Part shown: in pieces, positions 46,100 through 59,000 of the stretch
Position numbering within the stretch: the stretch's first letter is position 1
Layout: the number at the start of each line of letters is the position of its first letter
Assembly: GCF_021155775.2 (NCBI RefSeq)
Contig: NC_060232.1
Coordinates: 33,347,089-33,411,088 of the forward strand
Reading direction: 5' to 3'
DNA length: 64,000 bases
DNA from: Neodiprion pinetum
Lineage: Eukaryota > Arthropoda > Insecta > Hymenoptera > Diprionidae
Notes under the pieces: model-generated
Told to the model about the DNA's origin: nothing
What the model saw: only the letters and a program-made list of their open reading frames with translations
Databases searched by the model: none
Made by a program: the position numbers and the translations under genes

Positions 46100-49000
46100 T
46101 TTCAACGAGATGATATCTCGTATCGCGACGGCGATATTTTGTATGTTTAATAAATTTATTGCTATTTTAGTTATGAGTCAGGTGAGTGTGATTCGGTAAT
46201 CTTTTACTGACATCCGTGTTCTGCATAGTAAACATGCACATACGTCAAGACCTAGCTTACTCTGGGTATTTTAAGTTATCTCAACGTTTAGTCTTTCTTT
46301 ACATTCTTTGCAAAAAGTTCCAATCACCGTGCTGTCGTATTTCATAAGCATTGAGTCGTCAGAGCATATTTTTTCACGACGTCATTGCATCTTTTCCCTT
46401 CCTTCTGGTGACATTTGGGTTGAAGGACTAACCATAAGGACTTTCAGCGAGAATAATATTGCTTTTCGTATCAAGAACCGTTGTGATCCCAAGTCCATAG
46501 CAATTGCTATCGCTGTACTAAATTTTTCCTCATTGTCCTTGACATCGTCGTTGCGAATAATGGTATGATACCAGATATTTTGTCAACGTTCGTTCAATTA
46601 CGCACGCACTACGCTCTTATCGCTGAGGTCTTAAAGGTTGATATACGATCAGTATCTGCCACAATGTTTAAAGAGTCTATTTTCGAGGTGAAGTTGACTT
46701 CATGGGGTTCGTTCGGCGACGAAAACTGTCCCGATCTAAGGATTTGAAATCCTTATCCAAACTGGCGCTGTACCAGGATTCGATTTAATATTAAAAACTT
46801 TTCCTTTAATTGGAGAAATCTAAGAAAGGTTAAATTCAGAGGTGAACCTGCACTTTGCGTTCGGCTTTGCCGTCCGCAGAGCGAGGTAAGTAAGTAGAAA
46901 TCGTTTGTAAGTGAAATCGAAAGTGATTTTAGCACAGGTGAACCAAGTGAGAGCGAAAGTGAGCGTGATCCTGACCTAAGCATTGAGGACATGCTCGTTC
47001 TCTAAGGAGAGATCTCCAAGGGAAATACGGGCAGGAGGAGAGGTCGGTAGAAATCGTCTTTGGGTCAGGTCAGTTCTACGAGAGAGAAAGTGAAATCGAA
47101 TAAGGCCCAGAAATTGAGGGCGGTAAAGTGGGAAACTAGGACTTGGGCCCGTTTCGTTTCACTTTCGATTTCTATCGCGTAATGTGGCTGCTCCAGTGTC
47201 CCTGTGCCCCAGTTTGAATGGGGCCCAATATTACCTGCATCAGTCTATTTGAGCGCGAGATTCAATTTATCATCGATATAGTTTCATCGATTCCTTTGAT
47301 ATCAGCTTGGGCGATGGTGCGCTGAAATTTACAAGGCTTATCGAATGTTCTACAGTTGCATATTGCCACGAACTGATAGGAGTGACCGGCTAATAGTAAC
47401 GGTTATTTTCAGTCCGCTACCTACTTCGTTGGTTGATACGTTGACTGAAGAATATTCAGTCAACGCAACGGTTGATACTTTGCGACTTTTGGTTACTGCG
47501 AGTCGTGGTAACAATTGATACAGGAACTGTTTTACCACGGCTCGGAGACTTCGACTCGGCCGATAAGGACGTAATTTGAGTTCTTCAAGTTATGCGTGAA
47601 GAGAGCACATTGAAGAGTAACTTGTATCATGTACTCAGAAACTTGTTTTAATTGCTTTCTGTGAATGGATCGTGCATATTGGATTTGTGTTGTTGCCATT
47701 AATTACGAAATCTGGTTACACTTAAGATTAGTTTAACTCACTATCGTGCATAGTGTTAGTTAACAACTGGGTCATTGTTCTTAATATTGTTAGGATTACT
47801 TCAAACGGTTTAATCACCTCTCACTAAGGTGAGTGTTCCAGTTATTGAACTCTTTTGGTTGCATCTGTTTAATCCTTTGTTTTGAAATTATCAAAAATAC
47901 ATTCGTTATGTCTAACTCTCTGGCAATTGGTTTCAGTCATCGAGAAATTCACAATTTGCGCCGTCAATTTATAACTTTGGAAAATATAAGTTTCAATAAT
48001 TGGGACTAAGCGCGTCAATAACTGGCACACTTACCTTATTACAGCTCTTTTGTTTTCTGTATCGATTTCCCAAAATTTTATATTATCTTTCTCAGCCTAA
48101 TTTGCACCGCAAGGCACCGATACTTTCAGATTAATCATCTTCACTCTTCGTAATTTGATGTAATTAACGAAATAACTTTGTTTCACTAAAATACATGATA
48201 CGGCTACAGATGAGTAATCATGGCGTTATCGAAGATAACTTTAGACTTTGTCGTGAGTTTCTTCAGAAAATCGGTTTGCCCGCGCAACAGCTGCACTTGC
48301 TGTCAATATAGTATAGTATTATGCACTAACTTATGGCATACAATTTATGACAATAACGTGGATTTTATTGAAGAAAATTTGCAACTCGATGTCGAATTTG
48401 GAACAATTATCACCGAAAGTTTCTCCCCAGTGACTTTTCAAGATTCATAATTTTGCGGTGCATGGGCAAGAATAAATTTTTCCGTAAGAGTTACTCGTCA
48501 CTATCCATCACTCGCAAAGCTACGTCTTTAATTTTACGACATTTGTCTTCGGGTCAGCGAAGCTCTTTATCGTTCATAATTACTATGTTTCTCCTTATGT
48601 TCATTCATTTGTTCAACAGTTCACTCACCAGTCATAATATTACCAGTTTTCTGCTAAGTCATCAAAGTTTTATTTACCTACTTTTTTTTACAGGGAAATT
48701 ATCTGCGAGACCGAGTCACAGTCCGAGGGCTACAAATATTCCATCGCCTTGGCGCGATAAGGATATAATCATCGTTGGAAACACATAAAACTCATATAAC
48801 AGTTTCTATTGGTGGAATACTTCAAGAATGAACGATTGGTGAATCGTTACACGGAGAGAAAGAATTATTTGAGTCGTGTGATGTTCGTTTGATTCAACAA
48901 TACACAATGTACTGTACAATATACTTACTTAATTCAACAAAATACTTATGCTGGTCTAATAGATCTCAGTGAAATCAACTAAAAATTTTGTTGGACCGAT

Positions 49001-52000
49001 AGATCTTGAATTGAGACAAATAAATATTTACTTCGCCACCCGTGATGACACGCTTGGTTCTTTCAACGACTTTTTTCTCATCATCGTATGAGGGCAGTCA
49101 ACTTTCCCAGAAGTTAACGATTCTACCAACCTTATTCCGGAGCCCTTTTATCTCAAGTATAATCATTCCAATTCCACCACGCAACGCTAGGCTTTATCTT
49201 CGAGAAGCTCTCGGTCTCCCGTCGTCAAAGTCGGACTATTTCCGATATCGAAGATCACAAGTTTTATGTCAGTCGAGTCTGACCGCTTGAATGTGCATCG
49301 TGGACAAGATATAATGGAATTTAAAAATTTTCCGCCTGCGTGTGAACTCCGTGGCGAAGAGGCTAATTCTTCCTAAATGGTTTAAGTTTAACCGAGGTTA
49401 ACGCGCCACTTGTCGTTCAATCTAGAAATTATACTCTTAATCCGTATCCTCCTTAAGAATGTAGGATTCTCAGGCATTCGGTGCGATTCATCGTTTGAGC
49501 TATGATTCAACTCGTCTCTTAAGTTTTGGCCATAACGCCGTGACACCTGTTCCATTCTCCAATTCCGCCCGGAAGCGATCATATTTCATGTTCTAATGAC
49601 CATGCCCAGAAAGTCGTGTTCCATTGCGATTTCTTAGCCCCGTCACAATCATGAAATCGGTGACGAATTAGAGCCGAGTTAGAATTGTTCGAGATCTTTT
49701 TTCACCGCTGTTATTTTATTCTTCTCAATTCCTGTTTGGGCATATCGATCTTCGTTGACCCAGCTCGTGTGTACCGCACGTCCTGAACGATGTTCACTAA
49801 GTTCGTTATATCCAACTTCAACAAGACAAGCGATACTCAAGTGGCTAAATTGACACAAATTTGATGTGCGAAGTATGCGATGCAGCGGTGAATACGCAAA
49901 TTGCTCATCTGCTGCGTCGACGTTGCGCTAATGCTGATGGGCTGATTGCCACGCGAAACACTTGGCAACTTGAGAAGCAGGAAGACCGTATACCTATACG
50001 CCTTCTTCTCTAGGAAGAGTGAAGCCCGAGGTTTTTATTCATTTTAATTTTTTTCGGCTTGCAATTTGCAACGAATCGCAGCGACATCAGTCTGCGAATG
50101 TTTAATCTCAACATTTGGTTTTCCGAAACTTGATTCCAATGGATTTTAGTCCAATAGAATTTTGAATTCAGTCTAGAAGATTCTTATGAATGACACAAAA
50201 ATGTCGTCTGCATGTGAATATTCTAGAAAAATAGCAATTGGGAAGCGTCGGATTCCGACTTTACTTGACGAGTGTAAATCTTAGCTAGTTGAACTCGAGT
50301 TTTGGGCTGGTACCTTGAAAAATGATTTCATTTTATCGCATCCGCTTTGGCCTAATTCTAAGCATTTATTAAATCTTCGCAGACTTACGTTTATGTACCG
50401 AGGTAACGTATTCTGTGCTCTTATCAACGACCGACGTTGTTTCTAACTGCGATTAGTGCCAGTCGTTAAAGCGCGTAATTCGAGGTAGACGTAGCGAATA
50501 ATTGAATAATTGAGTAGACATCGTAAACGACGTAGTTAATTATTGGACGTGTAGTTCTCGCAAAATGCATTAGGTAGCCTCGAATTAGATCAAAGGGTTG
50601 CGCAGAGCGAACACGTTGAACGTACACCAACTCCGCGTGCATATAAGTGCGTTAATTGTTACCGTTATTAACAACTAATAAATTACATTAATGTTGTAAA
50701 CTTGTTAACTGCTTTCTTACTTCAATCATGCATTAAAAATTCTTCGTACTGAGCAGTGATTGTTGTTGATGTTGCAAGGCTTACTTCTTCAGCTTACGTA
50801 AAAACGTGTTTAATAATGGTATTTTCAATGGTATTAAATTCCTGACTCAACGATTGATTCCGCGTATTTTCTGCGAGAATGGAAATGGCAAGATAACCTA
50901 CACCGTGAATTTTTAACCATCATTATACGACAAACATTATTTCAAAGGTCTCTGATGGTTGCTCGTAATCGGATTTCTATGATATTCAGCCGCCCCTGAT
51001 AACTTAAATACCGCAGTTAAAGTTCCCAGAATACCAGAGTGCAGTTAGGAGGATAAATAAAATGTTTTAAACCCTTCAATGTACCAGAGAACTAAAGCAA
51101 CCGCGGCTTAATAGTTCAGAGGTTTTAAACTACAAGGGAACGTCGAACTGCTGGCGTCTGTTATCTTACAGCTTCCGGACTAACCGAATTAAGGAGTTTT
51201 ATTCTAAGATGAATTAAATTACCTATGTTGAAGATTTTTGTTGCAAAACCATGCAAGAGGGATCGTTTGATTGACAACTCGCTCTACACACTAAAATTCA
51301 GGAAAGAATTATCAGTTGTATAAAATTTGTCTCAGTGATAAGAATTTTTCGAGGTCAGCATTATTTTTCGCATATCTTTCGGCACACGCGCAAGATTCGA
51401 GAATCTTTTTGGTCGAAGGTTAAGCGAGATGATCAACCGAAATGTAAAATGTATATTGTTTGTCGGTTTTTTATTCGGCTTAAAACGTCGACCAGTATAC
51501 ATGCAACGTGATGAAAAAAATTAACGCTTTTTTATCTCAATCTCATATAGCAAACTCTGTTATTTATGTTCAACTGCGTATATGTAGATATTGTTGTTAT
51601 CAACTTAACTCATTCCATCTTCTGGCTGCGGTTCAAAGTTGAGAATTAAGTCCATTAATCAACCTGTCAAAAATATTACACAAATCGTCATCGGTGTGGT
51701 TAATAAGGTTCATTCGCTCCTTATTACAACTCTGTGTGCATAATACGAGTCCATAACTTTTTCCGACTAAACTGCTCGAGGCTTTGTCAATTCTTAGCGT
51801 TATCGAGAAGCGAATAATTAAAGCCGTCGAACTCAAGTCGGGTGAAGAAAGCTTTGACACGAATCGAATCCATCCGACGCACTGTTTCGTACAAATTGAC
51901 GCATAACATTTGAGCAAGTCATTGCGTGTCAAGAGTACTTTGGATTCTCTCGTATGAATGCGCGTTACTTAAGATTCATGACTTTGGACCACTGAAGAAT

Positions 52001-53000
52001 CGGAGATAATTTCAGGGCCACACAAATAAACCCCGGAAGAATTAACACTAGCTGTTGTTCTCTTTGCACATCGAAGCATCTCTCCTTTGGCCAGACGATT
52101 ACACAATGAGAGATATTTGTTTTTTGTATTCCCGAACACGAAGAAACTGTGTGCCAGACTTCGCGTCATGAAATTTACTTGGGAGCAGAGGGGCAGCCGC
52201 GAGTTCAAAGGGTCACCGAAAACCCAGAATAGGATAAAACTGAACGACTCGGAGCATTGATAGGCAGCGTGATTTGTATGTCACGCCATTTCTAGATCGA
52301 CATCTGTTTTGAATAAACAGGAAAAAATTCCCGATAATACTAAATTGGTTGTTGGTCTTCGACCAACCACAACGACTCGACGATCCTCAAAAGTTCAGGA
52401 GTTCACTGAAATCTGACACCGCAACGATGAACCATTGCTGGTTTATCAATATTGACCATCAGCACTAGGAATATACGCATTAATTCGCATTTTCATGATT
52501 TTTAAAAGGAGTTCGACACTTAGGTTACGTTTAGTAAGAAATCAACGATATGAGTAAGGGTTGAGAAGTGTTCATCGATTATAAATCGAGCCATAAATCA
52601 TCGTTCTACGGTAAAATTTAGAATCTCAGCATCTTTTTTAGAAATAAAAGAAGCACGATTATTGTAGATTTTAAAGTAGGGCGCTTTCCTTTCACACCAG
52701 TTTTCTCACTCAAGTCGACGTTGAGTGATTTCATTTTTCGGATCTAACGAAACAAATCGCCAATGAAATGACTTAGAGTCGTGTTGTGTCAGAAAATTAT
52801 CGTAAAAAGAAACCGCTTGTTATATAATATTATTAAATAGTACATCTTCGCCGAAAATTTTCCTGGACAAAGACAGAATGGTTGTAACAAACTTCAACGC
52901 TTCTGAGAAACAAAATGATTTCTGCAACGAAAGAAATTAGCGTTGTTACGGAAAACGCGGTTTGGGTACCAATTCGAGACGCTTGAACTTATGTCACGGG
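46100..53000. other. No gene seen
   Basis: Mixed AT-rich DNA. A small protein-like fragment (46898-47005, plus strand: SDFSTGEPSESESERDPDLS..) and a tRNA-like arm near 46738-46754 are described in the findings, but neither makes a gene. No exon chains, transposon termini or RNA genes were found in the rest. Confidence 0.4.
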
Positions 53001-56000
53001 GTGAAACCCCCGTATCGTTTCATCGAAAACGAGAGCTGGCAATTTGTTATTTATCGCATACGCAACGTAACGGTGGCGCCGTTTTTCAGTTCGGAATGCG
53101 TGGCGACGCCGAACACTTTCGTATGATCGGTATAACGTCGAGGCGTCTGTTCGCCACGCGCCGCCAGTTTCGAATCAGACGTCGGTGGCGACAAGCGCGA
53201 GCAACGAAGCAGCGCATGCCTAACCGTAACGTCAAGCCACAAAACTGGCATCTGAAACCTTCGAATTTGCAACAATCGATCAATAATAGAGCTGAGAACA
53301 CAGACTCGAGCCCTCGTCGATATACTGCGTCAATTGCAACCCTCGATTGGTTTGCGCCCGGCAAACGATCCTCGCAGTGTTCCTCCGAGATTGGCGACAA
53401 ATCTTCCGAGTGACCGTCGAAATTTAAAGCGATTTCTGCGATCGAGACCGAGTCGGAAAAGAATTATAAAGTACCGATCGTTTAGTGCAAGGAGCGGCGA
53501 AGGCTTCAACGATCGCAAGTGCATTTCGGAACGGAATTTCGTCCGAAGCTCTGGTCCCCTGAACTTGACTGCTGGACTCAAGGACAATTCGACGACGGCG
53601 TCCAGGGCGAACCGAAAACTATTTACGTCCACGCTTGCAAACTACCAACAGACCGGGCAGTTGTTGATTTGAATATCCGAAGGCGCTAAAGCGCCAAGGA
53701 ACAACGAGCAACAGGTGAGAATGAATTTTTATAGAGCCAACTCTTTGACGTAACTCTTTGCATATTTGAACTTGCCTCGTGTGGAGTAAACTGTAAATAA
53801 GGACGGTGGGAAAACGCGATGAAAGACCCATTGTCAGCCAGGTGAACATTTGTTTATAAAATTCCGACAGCTCCCGGTTTGTTTAGTCCTAGCGCAAACT
53901 GTTCTTTTACCTCTGTACTGTGTTAAACCAAGAATTTTACTCTTTCATTTAAGGTAAATGCAGGTCAGCTTTACAGCCTGTAATTAAGAGGCAATAAAAT
54001 CTCAGCGCAGCACCGCTGTGCACCATTAATTAATCCTTTTCTGGTAATTTGAACTATTAGTGGGTATAAAAGTCCTCTTTACAATCGAGCATAAGTTTCC
54101 CAGCTTATTCAACATTACTACGCGGAAAATTGATCTTTTTGGTAATCGTAGAAGTGATGACTTTTATTGTTACGACTGCAGAAAATTACTATCGCTACCG
54201 CATAGAAAAAATAATGAAAATCAACACGACTGACGCCACTATGATAATCACTTTGTTTATCGTGTTACAGCATTATAAATATTATTGCATACTTGACGCT
54301 AATCGCAACTATAGATCTTTATGAATACACTGCAGTTTCATGAAATGAAATAACTTTTACATAATTCGTGCATCACTGCTTATAGCGGTGATAAATAAAG
54401 TAGATTTTTTACATCGCTTATCGTTGAGCTTTCGGGTCAGCCTTGCCAAAATTTTCAGGGCCATTTTGAAGCGGGTTTGTTCGTGATTCGAATTTGATAA
54501 TCTGCTCGACGAAACCCGTGCTATCACTCACCGGGTTATCTGTACTACGTATTAATTAAGCGCACAATGATCCATCGCAAATTCTCTGCCAGCATGCGAC
54601 AGAAGTTGCAAAATCACCCAAAGCTCCTTTACTCTACGCTCGCACGTAACATCCGTTTGTATAATTGCGTACAGACAAAACGAATTTCACCGAAGCTTGC
54701 AGCGCATAATCAAACCCCGCACGTGGATTTTTCGCAACGATCATGTGTGCCGTGAGAACGCGACTGATGTTTTTGGCGCCACGCACGTGTGCTGACGAAT
54801 TGCAGGCCTTCAAAGCGACTTGATTGTCCGGTTACATACGTAATAATGTCGTTTATTTTGGTTTTGACTATCATCCCTGACGAGCTTTCGCATGCAGAAC
54901 GGGCATAACGTGAAACGGAAATTTTTCGATACGTTCTCGGAGGAGGATAATTCTTCGATTACGTCTGATTGCAAATAAAAAACGAGACTGAGAAAATATC
55001 ACTCGAGTATTATATATTGAATCGAAGAGAATGGATGAAAAATTATTAGTTTCATTAATTTTCATGAAAGTTTAAATCGAGTTTTACCTTGCTTACAATT
55101 AATCTAACAACGATTTTAAAGCGGTCGAATTATGCTTGCGTTAAAGTATCTCTGGGTTCATTTTCACTTGTAGACGAACAATGGTCGGCATGTGAATTGC
55201 GACTGAGACACCTGCGGTGAATGTAATTAATCGATATATGTTGAAGTATAGAAGCCGTGCGTAGCTATCCAGACATACGTCTGTCATCGAATCCGCGCAA
55301 GCCGATATTTAGCGAAGCATCGGCAATTAAAGGAGTAAAACTTGTGCTGATCGAGTCAGTTGCAGACCCCGTAACACAGTTTGCGAATTTCTAAATCGTG
55401 TTATCTCAACTCTGCAGGATCGTTAGGACGAATGCCAGATAGAAAATGCCTTGCAGATTCATGGGGTGCAACGGTTAGTTTAAACAAGTGCGCAGTTCAG
55501 TAAGTTGCCCGGCCAAAAAGCTGCTGGCAGTGTTAGGAAGCGATTAAACAGTTCTCGGAGGCAAGCTTAGCGAACATTGGAGCTTGCGGTCAGCATTTGT
55601 AGTTGAATCCCACGCATGTGGCAATGGTTCAGCCACAATTCAACCCTGAACTTCACGTGGGCGTCAATATTCGCTTTCAAACTACAAGATTTACTTTCAG
55701 TTACGATTTCAGGTCACGTTTTAGTTGCGAACATTGTATATCTGGTTCTTATACTCGTACGAAAATCGTCAAAAAATCGTCCCGACGGAATTGAGAGTTT
55801 AGGGACCTTTGGTTTTGTCCTTCGATGTTTAAAAAAATGCTTCGTTATCGCGCTGATAAGTGCAGGAACACTTCATCCTGAGATAAAAACTATCAAAGAA
55901 GTTCACCTGTTTCAAATTGACTTAACGTGTTTCAATAAGCTCAAGCTGTAACGCATCATAGACAGCGAATCGTGGAGCTACGATAATTTTAACTCACGAT

Positions 56001-59000
56001 TTAAGGAACTTAAGAATTGTCGGTTGATACAGAAAACGCAGTAAAATCGTCACTGGGTTCATGGCTTTGTATTAATATTTATAAGTTTGAGTTTTGGGAG
56101 AATCTACGGTCACATAAGTCCAGAGATCAGGCCTAAGCAAGAATCGCGCATAGTGCATGGATTTTTTACATTTATACATTACGGTATAATATGAAACGAT
56201 TTTCTCTATTATGAAGCATCGTGTAAAAAAATAGCGTTAAACGTAATTTTACAACATAGCGAAAGACGGAAGTGTTCGTGTAATCACCACCCTACCGTGC
56301 GTCTGTCGGCAAATTTGAAACGCAACGTACTTCGTTTGTAATTTGACAGCTGTTACCTCGCTTTTAAAAGTGTCAGCATACGCCACGCGCTGGTTTAGAA
56401 TTACGACACGGTGCATTACTACATTATACACTTTACACTGCGGAGTTGGTACATCATTTTTTTTTCCTTTCCACTCCACGTGCAACTTGATTCAAATCGT
56501 TTAAGTAGGTAGTTAGAATTGTTTCTCGTTTTAGGATATTGACTCTTCTTTTTATCTGTTTACCTCGCAAACTCTGCAATTGAAATAGCTGATACTGACG
56601 TCGTTTTACTCAATCATTGACAAACACTTGCTACAATGGGAACGCACTACTTTTTTGTCTCGCTCTATTCGATTCTGTCTACACGATATTTATAGACTCG
56701 GGGTCCGGCAGGTCAGGGGAATAAATACGCACGAAATTGTCGCCCATTGATCAGCTCCGTTGACAAAATCGACGACCGTTTGGAGGAGCACGTGGTTATC
56801 GCCAGTTCGTAGTAGATGCTTATCTAGCCGATAACATCGTATCGATACTCCGGATTACGCGAGCGAGTCTCGATGTCAACTCGTAACCGTTCGGAGTCGA
56901 AGTACGCTTTAAAAAATTATCAATTTATCATGTAAAAGAAGTTGGAGGCCGTTGAAGACGCGTCTAATACTCCGCGACTGTATCTAGCGGAATTTACGTA
57001 TGTATCGTGACCCTCTAGTTTGCGGAATAGATTTAGCGAGCGATTGCTAGGATCCGATTAGAAGCATTCGACACGTGCTCCGTTGGGATTACAGAGGAAT
57101 TACTATTATCTGTTATACGCATTATGTTCACGAGACACCAGATATTCGTATCTCTGATAACGTGAAAAAAATTGGCGGCGATCACAAGGTATAACGTAAC
57201 GTACAACACGATAGCGAAAGCTTCAACAATACCCTCGATATCCATTCAATTCATTGAACAAATTCGATTTAACTGCGTATTAAATTTTGATATTCGAAAT
57301 ATCGCCAGTTTGTATCGCTGGGTTATTAAGACAGAGTAAAAATATACTACCAACACGATCGGCTTCTGTTTTGTTGATTAATCCCAATCTGTTGATGAAT
57401 TGGGTTAAAAATATCTCGTTAAAATTATAATCAAACACAAACCGAGAAGACTGATTATATCGTCATGTTCAACATCAACAGTAATTACAAAAACAGTTTA
57501 CTTAGGACTAAATATTTCACAGACAAGGAGCCAAAGGTTCTCCAAAACAAGTGCTTGACTATGAACTTTTTTACGCTAATATTCTAGCTAGAGATAAACG
57601 AGTCGCGAATCTGTTCCAGTGCCCTTTCCGCCCAGTTAAAGATATAAGAAGTCTATGACCAGGTTATTATTAGCCCTGTTATCTTCAGTTACTGAGTATC
57701 GCACGACACTTGGGCCATCTTAAAATTAACTCGCGGTTCGATCGATAGCGTTTAGATCGATTTGACAGCTTCAAGATCAATGCTGTTACACGGCTCGATG
57801 ACTTGACCAAATTTTTATTACGCTTCACGCGACGATCTTACCTGCAGAAATTGTTCTTTGACCGATTGCGAGCAGCGCGTTTTGGAAGTTTGCGCTTGGA
57901 CAGTTTTGAAAAGGGTTGGGATTTTGCACTTGTCAGAGAAATATCCGAGAGGCTTTCTCGCTGTCGATTGGGCATGTTGATAATTATTACTGTGTTTCTT
58001 TCTTTGCGTGAATTTTCACGACCTTCTTCACCCAAACGTTCACGTTGTTTGTTCCAGATTTCATCTTGGCGTGACGCATTTGCCATCCGAGGCGTTGATA
58101 TGAAGGATACGACGACTAACGGACACGGTGGGTTATTAATCTGAATAACGATGCCATTGCCCGCTGCACCTCGGTGCAATATGATCGCACACCGACAGCG
58201 AATCATTAAGCCCAGCTACTTCCATTCGCCGGGTGCTTTGTGCCGGCCTCTTCGATTATTTTGCTTCTGTAATCGATCAATTGACCCCGAGATCCAGGCG
58301 CTAACGTATTTACGCAGCAGATTCGATCGCAGAAGTAGGTGGTCGCGATTTGGTTCAAGTGCATTGGACTCGTATACTTGATACTTCGGAATTGAGGTTC
58401 GTTGTCAGTTCCGTTTCCTAACGTTCCAGATATCCGAGGATACCTATACGTATGATACGGGCATCTTTCTCGCGACTTTGGACCTTCGTTCGAGTCGAAC
58501 CGGGACGAACTTGCCTCGCGCTGTGTCTTCGCGAATCTGTAAAGCGGTGTTTTTTTTTTTTCTTATTCTTCTTTTTTTATCGATATGGATTCTGATCACA
58601 GCTCGGACGAGGTCAGATCGCACGAGCAGACGGAGTTCTTAAAAAACGAATACCAATTCGGGTCAAATTCCACTTTAGCAATTTTGCGCAATTAACTGTA
58701 CAGGGTGCCAGTATCCAGTATCTTTTATTTTACTGATGCAACATCACCACGGTGTGATATCACATTCCTTGAATTTTACAACAAGGCGATAAACGTAAAT
58801 ATCTTTAATAACAAATCGCGAAATCTACTCTTCTCCTGTGAACCAGGGGATGAGAGGCAACCCTTGTCTCCCAGTTTCCCAGAGATTAATTGGAAGTTGT
58901 TGTCTGCAGCGATTACGAAACACTGTCGATAGCAGTGATCGTGGAAAATGAATGTTGAGCCAGAATTTCTTCAAATGGAGTCAACCGTGTTTTCCACGGT

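Noticed and set aside
48220..48788. Two consecutive plus-strand frames with a hydrophobic stretch
   Set aside because: The hydrophobic run (FIITMFLLMFIHLF) is AT-codon driven. No splice pattern or family similarity was seen.
53000..53680. Overlapping Arg-rich frames on both strands
   Set aside because: Several frames are open at once, as expected in CpG-rich DNA. No domain, splice chain or signal peptide supports any of them.
57803..58381. Frames of 113 and 122 codons on opposite strands
   Set aside because: They overlap antisense, look compositionally random and have no recognisable motif.
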